Assembly: GCF_006974105.1 (NCBI RefSeq)
Contig: NZ_CP036282.1
Location: forward strand, 434,001-498,000
Length of the DNA stretch: 64,000 nt
Reading direction: 5' to 3'
From: Rhodoferax aquaticus
GTDB taxonomy: Bacteria > Pseudomonadota > Gammaproteobacteria > Burkholderiales > Burkholderiaceae_C
Shown here: positions 50,801 through 59,891 of the stretch, piece after piece
Position numbering within the stretch: the first letter of the stretch is position 1
Layout of the letters: each line of letters starts with the position of its first letter
The notes under the pieces: generated by a model
Seen by the model: only the letters and a program-made list of their open reading frames with translations
Database searches by the model: none
What the model was told of the DNA's origin: nothing
Translations under genes and position numbers: made by a program

Positions 50801-52054
50801 GTGCATCAAACAACGTCTACTGTTCCTGGTATGGGTGTGCCGCTCACCGAGCATGGCAGTCCCAACACGTCCACCACCATGACGGCGCTGGAGCGTCGTT
50901 CCAGCGCGTCTTTGGCGCTCATTTTTGCCTTGCGCATGCTGGGCTTGTTCTTGGTGTTGCCAGTGTTTGCCTTGGAGGCGCATCGCTATCCGGGGGGTGA
51001 CGACCCCGCCGCCATTGGCTTGGCCATGGGCATTTATGGGCTCACCCAGGGTTTACTGCAAATTCCCTTTGGCTTGGCCTCAGACCGTTTTGGCCGCAAG
51101 CCCGTCATAGTGTTTGGCTTGATCGTGTTTGCTGCCGGCAGCTGTTTGGCCGCCTTGGCGCCTAGCCTGCAATGGCTGGTGGCGGGGCGGGCTTTGCAGG
51201 GAGCAGGTGCCATTTCCGCCGCGGTGACCGCTTTGCTTGCCGACCAAACCCGTGACCTCGTGCGCACCAAAGCTATGGCTTTGGTGGGTAGCAGCATTGG
51301 CCTGATGTTTGCCTTGTCTTTGGTGCTGTCTCCGCTGTTGGCAAGCGCCGTGGGCCTGAACGGATTGTTTGCCTTGACAGCGGTGCTGGCGATGACGGGC
51401 ATTGCGGTGGTGCTGTGGTGGGTACCTGCAGAGCCCGCGAAAATGGTAGATGCAGCGCGCGGCGGTTTGGCCCATGTGCTGCGCCAAGCGCCTTTGCTGC
51501 GGCTCAATTTTGGGGTGTTTGTTTTGCATGCAACCCAGCTAGCTATGTGGGTGGCCGTGCCTGCCATGCTGGTGGATGCAGGGCTGGCGAAGGCACACCA
51601 TTGGTGGGTCTATTTGCCTGCCGTGCTGGGGTCGTTTGTGGTGATGGGTGCCACGCTCTTCCCTTTAGAAAAACGCGGCTATCTGCGTGCAGTGTTTCTG
51701 AGCGCGATTGGCGCCATCGCGGTGGTGCAACTGGGTTTGTTGTGGATGGCGCACCAAGGCACGAGCATTTGGGGGCTGGCTTTGGTGTTGTTTGTGTTTT
51801 TCTGCGGCTTCAATGTGCTGGAAGCCAGCCAACCTAGCTTGGCGTCGCGTTTAGCGCCGGTCCAGTCACGCGGTGCCGCCCTAGGGGTTTACAACACGCT
51901 GCAGTCCTTGGGATTTTTCACTGGCGGCGTGCTCGGGGGCTGGCTAATGAAGCACATGGGGGCACAAGGTTTGTTTGTCTCATGTGCGGTGGCCATGGGC
52001 GCGTGGATGCTGGTTGCATGGCCCATGCGGGCGCCAGCGCCAAAGGCTGGATAA
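50801..52054 (+). CDS. Major facilitator superfamily transporter
   Basis: Inner membrane transporter with about 12 hydrophobic helices, 417 residues from a GTG at 50801; ATGs at 50831 and 50879 are also possible and none has a clear ribosome site. The loop 2-3 signature reads GLASDRFGRKPVI, and LQGAGAISAAVTALLAD fits the helix 4-5 region of drug/H+ antiporter-like members. The protein ends soon after the last helix. The gene lies between divergent uvrA and ssb, a common order in Burkholderiales. Substrate unknown. Confidence 0.92.
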   Translation: MHQTTSTVPGMGVPLTEHGSPNTSTTMTALERRSSASLALIFALRMLGLFLVLPVFALEAHRYPGGDDPAAIGLAMGIYGLTQGLLQIPFGLASDRFGRKPVIVFGLIVFAAGSCLAALAPSLQWLVAGRALQGAGAISAAVTALLADQTRDLVRTKAMALVGSSIGLMFALSLVLSPLLASAVGLNGLFALTAVLAMTGIAVVLWWVPAEPAKMVDAARGGLAHVLRQAPLLRLNFGVFVLHATQLAMWVAVPAMLVDAGLAKAHHWWVYLPAVLGSFVVMGATLFPLEKRGYLRAVFLSAIGAIAVVQLGLLWMAHQGTSIWGLALVLFVFFCGFNVLEASQPSLASRLAPVQSRGAALGVYNTLQSLGFFTGGVLGGWLMKHMGAQGLFVSCAVAMGAWMLVAWPMRAPAPKAG

Positions 52055-52082
52055 TCACCCCCAATAAATTGGAGAATTTCCC

Positions 52083-52598
52083 ATGGCATCCGTGAATAAA
52101 GTTATCTTGGTCGGCAACTGTGGCCGCGACCCTGAGATCCGCTACCTGCCTTCTGGCCAAGCTGTTGCCAATGTGAGCGTTGCAACTTCTAGCCGCCGCA
52201 AAGACCGTAATTCTGGCGAAACCATTGAAGACACCCAATGGCACCGTGTGACCTTTTATGAGCGTCTGGCGGAAATTGCAGGCGAATACCTCAAAAAAGG
52301 CCGCCCTGTGTATGTGGAAGGCCGTTTGAAGTACGGCAAGTACACCGACCAGTCAGGTGTAGAGCGCAATACGGTGGACATTATTGCGACCGAATTGCAA
52401 TTGCTAGGTGGCCGCGAAGGTATGGGTGCTCCTGGCGGTGATGGCGATGAAGGCGGGGCTCCTCAGCAACAAGCCCCACGCCGCATGGCCCCGCCACCTC
52501 CTCGCGCTGCCGCACCTATGGCGCAGGCTCCACGCCAAGCGCCGGCGCCGCGCACTGCCAGTGGTTTTGACGATATGGATGACGACATCCCGTTTTGA
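52083..52598 (+). CDS. ssb: Single-stranded DNA-binding protein
   Basis: Binds ssDNA during replication, repair and recombination. The 171 residues begin [20 protein letters not shown] with the OB fold ([39 protein letters not shown]). A flexible Pro/Ala/Gln-rich linker is followed by the acidic protein-interaction tail DDMDDDIPF. It starts 28 bases after the MFS gene. Confidence 0.97.
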   Translation: MASVNKVILVGNCGRDPEIRYLPSGQAVANVSVATSSRRKDRNSGETIEDTQWHRVTFYERLAEIAGEYLKKGRPVYVEGRLKYGKYTDQSGVERNTVDIIATELQLLGGREGMGAPGGDGDEGGAPQQQAPRRMAPPPPRAAAPMAQAPRQAPAPRTASGFDDMDDDIPF

Positions 52599-52641
52599 GC
52601 ATTGATGGGTGATTCATGCCCCGCGGATCGGGGGCAATGAC

Positions 52642-52674
52642 AAAGGGCACATGGCGTAATGCGATGTGCCCTTT
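52642..52674. terminator. Terminator-like hairpin between ssb and the exopolysaccharide operon
   Basis: AAAGGGCACAT and ATGTGCCCTTT are perfectly complementary over 11 bases with an 11-base loop. The outer A/T ends give T-tracts on both strands, so it can serve both ssb and the convergent minus-strand operon that ends at 52732. Confidence 0.7.
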
Positions 52675-52731
52675 CCTTTGTGGCTCGCTAATGTCGCTAT
52701 GTCCCAGCGAGCCCATGCAGTGCTTTGTTTG

Positions 52732-54624
52732 CTACTGGGTGAACGTGGCCTGGTATGAGTAATTGCCAGGGTTGAGCGAGTCGAATACGACGGAAGCCCT
52801 GTATTCGTCGATCCGAGAGACTTTAGGTAAGGGCAGTCCAATTTTGGTTGAACCGATGGTAGGGAGTAAGCCTTTTTGGGGGAGCATGATGACCAAGCTC
52901 CCGCCTTTGACGGGCTGTTGACCGGTCACGGTGATGTTGAACTCCAAGCGCTTGCTGCTGTTCTTGGAGGAGAGCTTGAAGCGGTCTCGTTCGCGCCACC
53001 AGTCCGTCACCTGGCCAGCCGAGGCAAACCACAACTGCGTCTTCCTTTGTTTGAGGTTGACGAGCAGACTGGGCATTGCCTTGGTCAACGCACTGTCTGG
53101 TCCAAAGTTTTGACTATGAATGCTGAGTAGCCCTAAAGAACCTGTATCTGCAGCCAAATTGGCATCGTCTACTAAGACCTTGGCAATCTGCTCGCTGCTG
53201 AGCTTCTCCCCATAGAGGTTAATGTCATCCCGCTGGGTGCGCGGGAGCACCACCAAACGGTCTTCGGGCTCAATATCTGGCATTTCCGCGAAAATGGGCA
53301 GGCGCGCTTCGGTGCGGTTGGGATCTGCTGTGTGGTGTCGGAACCCGTTTTTTTGCAGCAGGCGCTCGGTCGTCGCGTCGTACGCTTCGGTAGGCGCTCT
53401 GAAACCTGTCATGGTTTTTGCATTGGGAACTATAGGGGCGATGTCTGCCCGCATGTTACGTATGCGGTCCTCTTGTACATTTTCGGTTTGGTTCTTGAAG
53501 CCTGTGTGGGTGTCACCGTGAAACCCCAGTTCGAACTCTTTGGACAGGCGACTCACGATGTCAGGAAATGCTTTTCCTACCGAGGTTAGGATGTAAAACG
53601 TACTCGGGTAGTCCAGCGACTTCATCATGGCGGCAAAAGGGACCGCGTTTTCAAAACCTTGCTCCGTGTCCATGGCGATGATTTGGGCAGATTGTTTGCC
53701 ATTGGGCCAAGCGGACCGTACGATAGTGGGCTGCCGTTGTAGCCATTTGAGCGTGTCGTCGATCAGTGCGTAGGTTTCTTGAGGGTGAGATTCCCATGTG
53801 GACTCAGCAAAGGCAAACACCGCGGTGCGTCCTTGTGTGGGGTCTTGCTCTGCGTACAAAACAGCGCCTTCATCTCGCAGCCCGTCATCCGTGATCCGAG
53901 CCCAGTTCATGAAGCGGCCAGCGACCATATCGCCTTTGAAACGGAGCAAGGCCTCCGAGGTCTTGCTCATCAAGATACGCTGGCCTGCAGGAAGGGTGTG
54001 CGACACGGGGGATTCGCCATTCATGATGAGATGGTTGATGCCGCTATCGGGTGCGATTTCTCCGGTTGCCTTTGCGCCCAGCGATTCCATAAATGCCCAA
54101 CCTTCCCATTCTCCTCGGCTATTGCGTGTGCCTGTCGCCCAAGTGGCCAAAACAGCCCCCCCGCGTAAGCGAAATGCCGCGATCTCCGCGCGTTCATCAG
54201 GCCCCAATGACAATGCTGAAGGAAGAATGAGGACCCCTTCTTTTTGCTTGCGCAGTTGGGCTGCGTCGCTCACCTCTTTGAAGTCGACTTTATGGGCAGC
54301 AAAGTAGTTGCGCCATGGCACCACCAGTACTTCGTACTTGCCACCTATTCCATCGAAATAGGTCTTGGTATTGGGCGAGGTGTACAGCACCACGGTGTCG
54401 CTGCTGCTTGCAATATACGAAAGTGCGCCTTGGATACCAAAGCTAGGCGTGCGCCAGCCCATGATCTGCATGACGGTGAGATAGATCAACGCGGGCAAGC
54501 CAAACCCCAGCACGATGTACACGTGCAAGTAGGGACCAAAGCGCTTAAAAAAAGGACGCGGTCTGCGGTTGTCTACGAAATTTGGCGCGTCTATTCCATC
54601 AGCCGTGGCGGACCTAGGTTTCAT
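52732..54624 (-). CDS. Membrane-anchored polysaccharide deacetylase-like protein
   Basis: A 630-residue protein with a cytoplasmic N-terminus, one TM segment (about 33-54, VYIVLGFGLPALIYLTVMQI) and a large periplasmic part. About 75-300 resembles a Rossmann/GATase-like domain (GVLILPSALSLGPDERAEIA, RLRGGAVLATWATG). About 310-560 is a NodB-type deacetylase with D319 in IAMDTEQG and the metal pair H369/H373 in GFHGDTHTGF. The end, after GQVTDWWRERDRF, is beta-rich. The overall shape parallels PgaB-like de-N-acetylases with different accessory domains. Last gene of a five-gene operon; its ATG overlaps the upstream stop. A paralogue at 59892 lacks the histidines. Substrate inferred to be the polymer made by the neighbouring synthase. 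Confidence 0.82.
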   Translation of the reverse strand: MKPRSATADGIDAPNFVDNRRPRPFFKRFGPYLHVYIVLGFGLPALIYLTVMQIMGWRTPSFGIQGALSYIASSSDTVVLYTSPNTKTYFDGIGGKYEVLVVPWRNYFAAHKVDFKEVSDAAQLRKQKEGVLILPSALSLGPDERAEIAAFRLRGGAVLATWATGTRNSRGEWEGWAFMESLGAKATGEIAPDSGINHLIMNGESPVSHTLPAGQRILMSKTSEALLRFKGDMVAGRFMNWARITDDGLRDEGAVLYAEQDPTQGRTAVFAFAESTWESHPQETYALIDDTLKWLQRQPTIVRSAWPNGKQSAQIIAMDTEQGFENAVPFAAMMKSLDYPSTFYILTSVGKAFPDIVSRLSKEFELGFHGDTHTGFKNQTENVQEDRIRNMRADIAPIVPNAKTMTGFRAPTEAYDATTERLLQKNGFRHHTADPNRTEARLPIFAEMPDIEPEDRLVVLPRTQRDDINLYGEKLSSEQIAKVLVDDANLAADTGSLGLLSIHSQNFGPDSALTKAMPSLLVNLKQRKTQLWFASAGQVTDWWRERDRFKLSSKNSSKRLEFNITVTGQQPVKGGSLVIMLPQKGLLPTIGSTKIGLPLPKVSRIDEYRASVVFDSLNPGNYSYQATFTQ

Positions 54625-54842
54625 GGCTGCTCAGGGGGAGTGGGTGGGACTGCTTGCGGTACGTAGCGATTGAGGAAAACGGGCTCCTTCTTACCCGTGT
54701 CATCGAGGGTGTCGTCGGCTTTCTTCTTGTTGGGCTTACGTTTGTCACGCAGTTTGAAGGCGTAGTAGGCGCCTACCCCAATGACCATCGTGCCGATGGT
54801 CGTTACCAAGATAACGGTTGCTAGTATTGATACAAGATCCAT
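54621..54842 (-). CDS. Small membrane protein between synthase and deacetylase genes
   Basis: The 73-aa product has one TM helix near the N-terminus (ILATVILVTTIGTMVIGVGA), a basic stretch (KLRDKRKPNKKK), and a Pro-rich acidic tail ending PPTPPEQP. It starts 1 base after the synthase stop and overlaps the deacetylase start (ATGA), so it is surely translated with both. By position it could be the small partner of the synthase, as PgaD is for PgaC, but sequence similarity is not evident. Confidence 0.75.
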   Translation of the reverse strand: MDLVSILATVILVTTIGTMVIGVGAYYAFKLRDKRKPNKKKADDTLDDTGKKEPVFLNRYVPQAVPPTPPEQP

Positions 54843-54843
54843 G

Positions 54844-56199
54844 TCAGAGTTTTCCTTCTCGCTCGAGTTTTCCCCAGGTCATGGCTTTGCCGCGCCATTC
54901 CTCGATCGTGGCAAAAACTTTTGAAACGTCAATAATGTTGATGTAAAAAAGTCTAAACATAACGGCATAAAAGATCAGTTCGGGCTCTTCTTCCTCAATC
55001 ACCACGCAATAGGCTGCCGCTACGACATCCAGTACCGTCAGCTGCAGCCACCAATAAAACAGCAGGGTTGCCAATCCGTACTGAATACCCACGTAAGCAA
55101 AGAAAAGGTTGCCTAGCATGGTTGAGAAAGGCCACATGATCCCTTCGAAAAGCATGAACCACAGGATAAAGCAGTTAATTCCGGCTTTGCGGGGTTGCCA
55201 AAGTGCGTGGCTGTGCTTGCTAGTGGCTTGCAAAATACCGCGGGTCCAACGGTAACGTTGTTTCAGCAAGTCCAGCAGGCGGCTAGGCGTCTCCACCCAG
55301 GCTATAGCGCTGGGTTCATAGGCGATGTGCCAGCCATGCATCAGCATTTTGAGGGTGAGGTCACAGTCTTCGGCAAACGTGTCATGGTCGTAGCCGCCTA
55401 CTTGCTGCAACACCGACTTGCGAAACATCCCCAGCGGCCCCGGAATGATGTTGACGATGCGCAGAAAGCTCTGCGCCTTGCGGGCCATGGCCAAACCTTC
55501 CACATACTCAAGCGCTTGGATATTGGTGAGCATGTTCTCGCGGTTAATCACTTTCACGTTGCCTGCTACAGCACCAATTTTGGGGTTGTCAAAGTGCCGA
55601 ATGCACACCCGCAAGGTGTTGCGCGATAGCTTGGAGTCGCCGTCCATGTTGAGAATGAATTCGCCGCGTGCAGCAGTCATTCCAGTGTTGAGTGCTTCTG
55701 CTTTTCCGCCGTTTCGCTTGGTAATGACGCGAACGGGAATGTCATTCTGTTCTCGGGCTACCTCAAGCGCTTTTTCATACGTGTCGTCCGTAGATCCATC
55801 GTCCACCACCACAATTTCGAAATTGGGATAGTCCAGTTCCAGCAAGGAGCGGATGGCTGCCTGAATGACGATACCTTCGTTGTAAGCGGGCACCACCAGA
55901 GTAACCATGGGCAGTGAACTGTCTTCACGCGGCAAGGCCACGGGTGCTGTGCGCCGTTCAAACAAGGTTTCCAAATGGTCCATGAACGAATAGAAGATCA
56001 TGATTCCGTATCGGATCACCAGAAGCACCAGGAACGCCAGCAGGTAAAACGTGACGGCAGACAGCACGTAACTCTCTAGCAGGACCGCAAACGACCCTTT
56101 CGCCTCCGTGACGGATTGGTAGCTATACCCCAGCACAGCTACAACTGCGAGTACTGCCAGGGCAGCCCACAGGTAGCGAGAGATTTGTTTGCTTACCAA
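54844..56199 (-). CDS. Processive family 2 glycosyltransferase, exopolysaccharide synthase
   Basis: Inner membrane synthase of 451 residues: two N-terminal TM segments (about 10-30 and 47-72), a cytoplasmic GT2 domain, and three or more C-terminal TM segments (about 340-420). The catalytic motifs are complete: DDG (133-135), DGD (186-188), EDCD (277-280) and QRYRW (314-318). Segments KRNGGKAEALNTGM and GPLGMFRKSVLQQVGGYD are close to PgaC/hyaluronan-synthase types. No PilZ domain is attached, unlike BcsA. Its start overlaps the TPR/outer membrane protein gene by 7 bases. Likely builds a beta-linked polymer and exports it; N-acetylglucosamine is a guess based on PgaC resemblance and the deacetylases nearby. 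Confidence 0.92.
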   Translation of the reverse strand: MVSKQISRYLWAALAVLAVVAVLGYSYQSVTEAKGSFAVLLESYVLSAVTFYLLAFLVLLVIRYGIMIFYSFMDHLETLFERRTAPVALPREDSSLPMVTLVVPAYNEGIVIQAAIRSLLELDYPNFEIVVVDDGSTDDTYEKALEVAREQNDIPVRVITKRNGGKAEALNTGMTAARGEFILNMDGDSKLSRNTLRVCIRHFDNPKIGAVAGNVKVINRENMLTNIQALEYVEGLAMARKAQSFLRIVNIIPGPLGMFRKSVLQQVGGYDHDTFAEDCDLTLKMLMHGWHIAYEPSAIAWVETPSRLLDLLKQRYRWTRGILQATSKHSHALWQPRKAGINCFILWFMLFEGIMWPFSTMLGNLFFAYVGIQYGLATLLFYWWLQLTVLDVVAAAYCVVIEEEEPELIFYAVMFRLFYINIIDVSKVFATIEEWRGKAMTWGKLEREGKL

Positions 56200-57644
56200 A
56201 GTTTCTCCACGGTCACATTGGCACTTTGTGAGCGGTAGGTGGCACTATCTCGCCAGCTCGACATCGCCCACAGGTTCATGCTGAGTGCAATGTCCGATGT
56301 GATCCAGCGTTTTCCGCCTGCAGACGCCGCCCAACCCGAACCTGCGTCGCCGTAAATTGGCATGGAGAGTTGGGCTGAGGCATACAGACTCCAATCCGCC
56401 ACGCCCCATTCACCGAGCAAACCTCCGTAAAGTGTTCCTGAGCCATTGATGGGGGACCAGTAATTGCTGGTATTGAACGTTGCAGTTCTGTTTTCTGCGC
56501 CAATAAACGGTTTGACGTTGTTTCCTACAGGTCGCCATGAGGAGTTGAGTTGCACATTGGCAGTCCAAATCCGGTTGGAGTCTGAGATAGAGTACAGATC
56601 AACCCTCGCTGAAACATCGCCGAATGGGTAGTTTCTGCGAGAGCCAGCACCAATGCGCGATGCCCCCAAGTTGGCAGCCAAACCATCGGGGTTGACGGTG
56701 GTTTTGCTCCAGTTGATGTAGCCGAAATCTAGTGTTTCTTGGGCATCGTTGAAGCTTAAGCGCACACCACCATACAGCGAGCGGTCGGCCTTGGTAGGCA
56801 TGCTGATTTCAAAGCTGGGCTTTAGCTCAAGGCCCAAAGCTTGGTAGCGAAAGGTTACATCGCGTTGGTCTGTTTGGTTCTCGTCTTTCCAGTTGCGAAC
56901 GCCACTGGTCTCAACTTCCATGACATTCATGGTGCTTTCATCACGCCACCGATGGTTGAGGGTGGCGACTCGGCTTTCGATGACGGATGAGTCCTTAGTT
57001 CCGCCGAAAGTGAGTGATGTCTTGGGCCGCAATTCACGTTCGGCTTGGGCTAAGCCGACTATCGCGTCGGTACTGTTGGGTTCGGTGGCAAGTACCGCAC
57101 GAAACATGGGAGCCGCTTTTTCGGGGTTGCCCCGCCAGTTTTCTATGTTGGCCAAACCAATATTGGCCGCATTGGCAAGTTCGCCTTTGGTAAGCTTTTC
57201 ATAGGCAGGTATGGCTTGTTTTAGCTGTCCTGTCCATGCCAAACTGTTGGCGATGATGAGTTGTAGCGCATCGTCTGCTTTTTCGTTTTTTAGCAGTTCC
57301 ACCCCGACTTGGCTCGCGGCTTTGTAGTTGCCCGCGTTGCTGAGGTCTACGACCCGCTGTTGTGTGGCGCTGCGTTTGGGGCCGCTGGGTTCCTCGGCGC
57401 TTTGTACTTCGACTGCGGTGTTTCCTGGAGGTGGAACGTATTTGAATGGTGCAATTTGTAAAGCACTTCCGACCGGGGTAGTAACGCTTTGGCGGTTCAG
57501 CAAGGAACTTGGCAAAGTATCTCCACCCTGCGCGAAACCAGTCAACGGTAGGCAAACGAGGCCAAGTGCACACGCAATTTCACGTTGGGTGTAGCGGTGG
57601 TGCTTGTGTGTTGGATGCCCCTGCAGGTGATAAATTTTGGACAT
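56193..57644 (-). CDS. TPR/beta-barrel outer membrane exopolysaccharide exporter
   Basis: A 483-residue exported protein with signal peptide (ACALGLVCLPLTGFAQ, cleavage near GFAQ). A short TPR-like region (about 95-210: AGNYKAASQVGVELLKNEKA, WRGNPEKAAPMFRAVLATEP) is followed by a beta-rich C-terminal half of alternating strands ending VTVEKLW; a terminal aromatic residue is typical of outer membrane barrels. This TPR-plus-barrel plan is that of PgaA and BcsC, but the TPR part is much shorter (two to three repeats). It overlaps the synthase gene. Role as the outer membrane exit is inferred. Confidence 0.8.
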   Translation of the reverse strand: MSKIYHLQGHPTHKHHRYTQREIACALGLVCLPLTGFAQGGDTLPSSLLNRQSVTTPVGSALQIAPFKYVPPPGNTAVEVQSAEEPSGPKRSATQQRVVDLSNAGNYKAASQVGVELLKNEKADDALQLIIANSLAWTGQLKQAIPAYEKLTKGELANAANIGLANIENWRGNPEKAAPMFRAVLATEPNSTDAIVGLAQAERELRPKTSLTFGGTKDSSVIESRVATLNHRWRDESTMNVMEVETSGVRNWKDENQTDQRDVTFRYQALGLELKPSFEISMPTKADRSLYGGVRLSFNDAQETLDFGYINWSKTTVNPDGLAANLGASRIGAGSRRNYPFGDVSARVDLYSISDSNRIWTANVQLNSSWRPVGNNVKPFIGAENRTATFNTSNYWSPINGSGTLYGGLLGEWGVADWSLYASAQLSMPIYGDAGSGWAASAGGKRWITSDIALSMNLWAMSSWRDSATYRSQSANVTVEKLW

Positions 57645-57666
57645 AGGTCGTTGCGGAAGTTGCTGT

Positions 57667-57686
57667 CATTGGCAGAAAAGCCAATG
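57667..57686. promoter_or_regulatory. Hairpin upstream of the exporter gene
   Basis: CATTGGC and GCCAATG flank a 6-base loop, 23 bases before the ATG at 57644, in the 122-base gap after the BcsE-like gene. It may modulate transcription read-through or translation of the four downstream genes. No T-run makes a plain terminator unlikely. Confidence 0.35.
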
Positions 57687-57766
57687 GATTAGATGAATGG
57701 AGGCAGGATGGTGATAGGTCTAAGTGACCCTTGCAGCAATTGTTGCATGGACATTGGTTGCAAGTT

Positions 57767-59722
57767 TCAGTGGCGGATGTTGACACCCAGGAAGCTAGTA
57801 CCCTCTGTCGCTTCGCTGCCGTGGGGACTCTGGGGTCTCGCGATTGAACTGCGCTTGGCCCGAGGTGCAGAATGTCGGCCGAACGAAGTTGCCTGCCCAA
57901 GTGTGTCTGGCTTGGCATTTGTGGAGGTGGCTTCCTCCCTTGTCCACTCGCCATCTGTCAAAACATGGGGCGACTCCGGGGGGATGTAACGAAGGTCAGA
58001 GACGTCGGACCGGGGACTTGTTGGTGCGGGCGCTGTTGTCGCCGACACACCATTGCCCATAGGGGCTGTCGAGAGTTTGTCCAAGTACACGTGCGAAGGT
58101 GTGGGTTGCTGTACGTTTGGCACCGATGAGCCTGTAGCAGGTAATGCGGCAACCCAAGTGCGAGAAATCTCGGTGTAGTCCGGAACTGAACCCAGTGCAG
58201 CGCTGCGCGTCATAGCTGCCAGTTCAGTGTTGATTTCATCGCGATGCACCAAAAATTTGACGTCTGCGAATACGGTATCTATTGCGCCATGTACGATGCG
58301 CTCCACCGTCGCCAGTAACACGGATTGCGGGCAAGCATTCAAGAAAATGAAGCATTCAGATTCACTAGCCGTTGATAAGTCACCTGGTCTTGACAGGGCG
58401 ATATTCCCCAACAGGTCTTCCATTGGTGTATCGGGTAGAGGGGTGCCAATAATCAAGGCACAGGGAATATCTAGCGTGGCGGAACGTTTGAAAATAGTTT
58501 CAACCTCGCGCACAAAATGGGTGGGCATCAAATACCCTCGAAGCATCGTCGGCACCACACTCGCAAGGGCTGCCTCAAAGTTAATGTCTACGTTTCGGTT
58601 GAAGACTTGGCCTCGAATGGATTCAAGTAGCAAAGTTAGGCGCGATGTCGGTACATCGCGGTGAATGACCAGATTCACGCCTAGACGTAGGAGCAGAGCT
58701 TCATTCTGATAGCGCAAAGATGCTCCTTTCTCTTGGACAACAAGGAGGGCTTTGCGACCTAGGGTAAGGCGGAGGGTGTGAATGGCCTCCGCAAGTTGGC
58801 GTAGATTGGTGTCATGCTGAAAGCTCAAAATGCATGTGGCGGTGGGCAGGTTCCTGCTGGCATGCATCATGCCGATTAGCGTGTCTGCGTATTGCCATCC
58901 GCCCGGTGTGAGTTTTGCCAATGATCCCAAATCGGGATCCATGTAAAAAACCCGGGCACTCGCCGTGTCCGGTGCGTCAGTGCGGCTGCTTGGTTCTGAC
59001 TCCGATACAAGTTCGAGCGGCGTTGATTTTGTGCTGGCTTGGTACAAACCCAGCTCATCAGTGAGCAAAATATAGTGCCTAGCAGCAATAGCACCTTCCG
59101 GAGACTGCCAATAGTCAAAGGTTAACTCCAATCCATCTTTGTCACCCCCTAAACGGGCAATGCCAGACAAGTTGTCCATGATGGCGTTGATGGTTCCCGC
59201 GTTAGCCTCTGTAACCCTAGAGAAAACCAATAGCGCGGTAATTCGCCTTTGTGCAAACCACTTCCCAAGAACGCTAATTTGCTCCAACGCCAAAGAAATG
59301 TCGTGCAGGCTGAGCAACTCATCGGCTTGGTCAAATATGAGGTAGCTATTCTCGGGAATTCCGAACTCTTCCATCTCCTCTGCAAAAGCGTCGGCCCCAA
59401 AGCGGAACATGGCTTTTGAGAATTCGTTTTGCATGACAAAAAGCTGAAGGCTCTTATTCGCGATCAAAGTCACGGCGTCCAAAGGCACAAAGGAATCAAT
59501 GCGCTGGATAAACTGCTCTGGGTTGGCGGGCACTATCACGGTGCACGGCAAGCCTTGCTCAAGGGCGCTGGAAAGACTGGCTGCGAGTAAAGGAAAGCGC
59601 GCCGATGGGGTCTCTGCTACAAGCACATAGGCTCCGCCAATCGTCATGCTGTCGGTGAGATTTGGCAGGCCGCTAACGCCAACGCGGACAACGGGAATAT
59701 TCGGCGCAGCGGGGTCGGTCAT
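57767..59722 (-). CDS. BcsE-like c-di-GMP-binding protein
   Basis: Soluble protein of 651 residues resembling cellulose-synthesis regulator BcsE. About 1-235 looks like its degenerate RecA/NTPase-type domain (SMTIGGAYVLVAETP, IFDQADELL). About 255-380 matches its receiver-like domain (EALLLRLGVNLVIHRDVPTS, LLLESIRGQVFNRN). About 395-510 matches the GIL domain, with the c-di-GMP I-site-type motif RPGD at 445-448 where E. coli BcsE has RTGD. The last 130 residues are Ser/Pro-rich and probably disordered. It is the first gene of the minus-strand operon, with no BcsA or PilZ protein visible. Likely the c-di-GMP input for the synthase. Similarity was judged by eye. Confidence 0.8.
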   Translation of the reverse strand: MTDPAAPNIPVVRVGVSGLPNLTDSMTIGGAYVLVAETPSARFPLLAASLSSALEQGLPCTVIVPANPEQFIQRIDSFVPLDAVTLIANKSLQLFVMQNEFSKAMFRFGADAFAEEMEEFGIPENSYLIFDQADELLSLHDISLALEQISVLGKWFAQRRITALLVFSRVTEANAGTINAIMDNLSGIARLGGDKDGLELTFDYWQSPEGAIAARHYILLTDELGLYQASTKSTPLELVSESEPSSRTDAPDTASARVFYMDPDLGSLAKLTPGGWQYADTLIGMMHASRNLPTATCILSFQHDTNLRQLAEAIHTLRLTLGRKALLVVQEKGASLRYQNEALLLRLGVNLVIHRDVPTSRLTLLLESIRGQVFNRNVDINFEAALASVVPTMLRGYLMPTHFVREVETIFKRSATLDIPCALIIGTPLPDTPMEDLLGNIALSRPGDLSTASESECFIFLNACPQSVLLATVERIVHGAIDTVFADVKFLVHRDEINTELAAMTRSAALGSVPDYTEISRTWVAALPATGSSVPNVQQPTPSHVYLDKLSTAPMGNGVSATTAPAPTSPRSDVSDLRYIPPESPHVLTDGEWTREEATSTNAKPDTLGQATSFGRHSAPRAKRSSIARPQSPHGSEATEGTSFLGVNIRH

Positions 59723-59891
59723 AATGGTATAGCCAAGTAAATTTGCAAATTGTTACAATTTATTTTAATCACATTTAACCTGCTTTGGTCGGATTATGCA
59801 GTTTGCTATATTGCGTCTTCAAGAACGATGTCACAAAACTGCGGGTTCCTTTTACATGTTTTGTAGCTTAAGTTCATTAACGGCCCAAGGC
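59723..59891. promoter_or_regulatory. AT-rich divergent promoter region of the exopolysaccharide operons
   Basis: This 169-base gap between the BcsE-like gene and the divergent lipoprotein gene is clearly more AT-rich than its surroundings (59737-59780). It contains a perfect 12-base palindrome AATTTGCAAATT at 59740-59751, 18 bases before the BcsE-like ATG. On the plus strand TTTGGT and TATATT, 17 bases apart (59784-59812), could be a sigma-70-type promoter. Both operons are probably controlled here. Confidence 0.5.
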
